Below, piece after piece: positions 7,450 through 7,652 of a DNA stretch of 7,652 nt. Each line of letters begins with the position of its first letter. The stretch's first letter is position 1. This DNA comes from Gammaproteobacteria bacterium RBG_16_57_12. GTDB taxonomy: Bacteria > Pseudomonadota > Gammaproteobacteria > RBG-16-57-12. The notes below the pieces were generated by a model. It was not told the DNA's origin and searched no databases. It saw nothing but the letters and a program-made list of their open reading frames with translations. The position numbers and the translations under genes are program-made. The stretch lies in contig MGXL01000020.1 in the NCBI GenBank assembly GCA_001801365.1, positions 15,844 to 23,495 of the forward strand, read 5' to 3'.

Positions 7450-7652
7450 AACCAAGGTCTGGGACGAGCTGCCGGACGAGCGCGGCCATTTTGGCCGCTA
7501 CGGCGGAATGTTTGTCGCGGAAACGCTGATGGGACCCCTGCAGGAATTGAACCAGGCCTATCAGCGTTATCGCAACGACCCCGATTTCCTGGCCGAGCTG
7601 GAGCAGGACTTGTGCCACTATGTCGGCCGGCCGACGCCGCTGTATCATGCGC
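7433..7652 (+). CDS. trpB: Tryptophan synthase beta chain, 5' part
   Basis: TrpB condenses indole with serine to form tryptophan, using pyridoxal phosphate, in the alpha2-beta2 complex with TrpA. Only about 73 of roughly 400 residues are in the window. They include [19 protein letters not shown] and [14 protein letters not shown], both typical of the N-terminal domain; the lysine that binds the cofactor lies beyond the window. The start is GTG at 7433, inside the end of trpF, with GAGG at 7423-7426 6 bases upstream. No ATG occurs between this and the conserved sequence. The frame is open to the right edge. The expected next gene is trpA, which cannot be seen. Confidence 0.95.
   Translation, partial: MSTPFETKVWDELPDERGHFGRYGGMFVAETLMGPLQELNQAYQRYRNDPDFLAELEQDLCHYVGRPTPLYHA

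Noticed and set aside
1..7652. Mobile element, prophage, CRISPR or defence system
   Set aside because: No transposase, integrase, terminal repeats, spacer-repeat pattern or defence domain is seen. Apart from the small EcfT-like gene, the gene order is conserved housekeeping.

Overview
The window is an ordinary chromosomal segment of a gammaproteobacterium with a high-GC genome. The gene order leuD-leuB-asd-fimV-truA-trpF-trpB is the conserved leu/asd/fimV/truA/trp neighbourhood known from Pseudomonas and relatives. FimV (a polar hub protein) and the E. coli-type Asd both point to Gammaproteobacteria. The trpF-trpB junction and the extra membrane gene before truA suggest a lineage outside the enteric bacteria, perhaps among sulfur-oxidising or purple-sulfur groups. 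That placement is inference.

Region 1 (2-2643): the 3' end of leuD, then leuB and asd, closely spaced on the + strand. LeuD and LeuB make leucine precursors. Asd makes aspartate semialdehyde for lysine/diaminopimelate, threonine and methionine. Region 2 (2644-2930): a 287-base AT-richer gap with a GC hairpin just after asd, a weak sigma70-like promoter candidate, a 7-base direct repeat, an inverted repeat close to the fimV ribosome binding site, and two tiny nested upstream ORFs. Region 3 (2931-5237): fimV, with an N-terminal FimV domain, LysM, coiled coil, one membrane span, TPR, acidic repeats and the conserved C-terminal motif. Region 4 (5238-5339): a 12-bp-stem intrinsic terminator with an extended -10 promoter-like sequence partly overlapping it.

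Region 5 (5340-7652): a small membrane protein resembling the EcfT/CbiQ transmembrane family with no ATPase or substrate subunit next to it, then truA (tRNA pseudouridine synthase), trpF and the start of trpB. Gaps are only 14 and 17 bases, and trpF overlaps trpB by 17 bases, so these four genes look like one transcription unit.

I found no mobile element, CRISPR array, RNA gene, defence island or clearly new system. The points most worth a second look are the solitary EcfT-like protein, the EF(D/N)L repeats in the FimV tail, and the layout of regulatory signals on either side of fimV.
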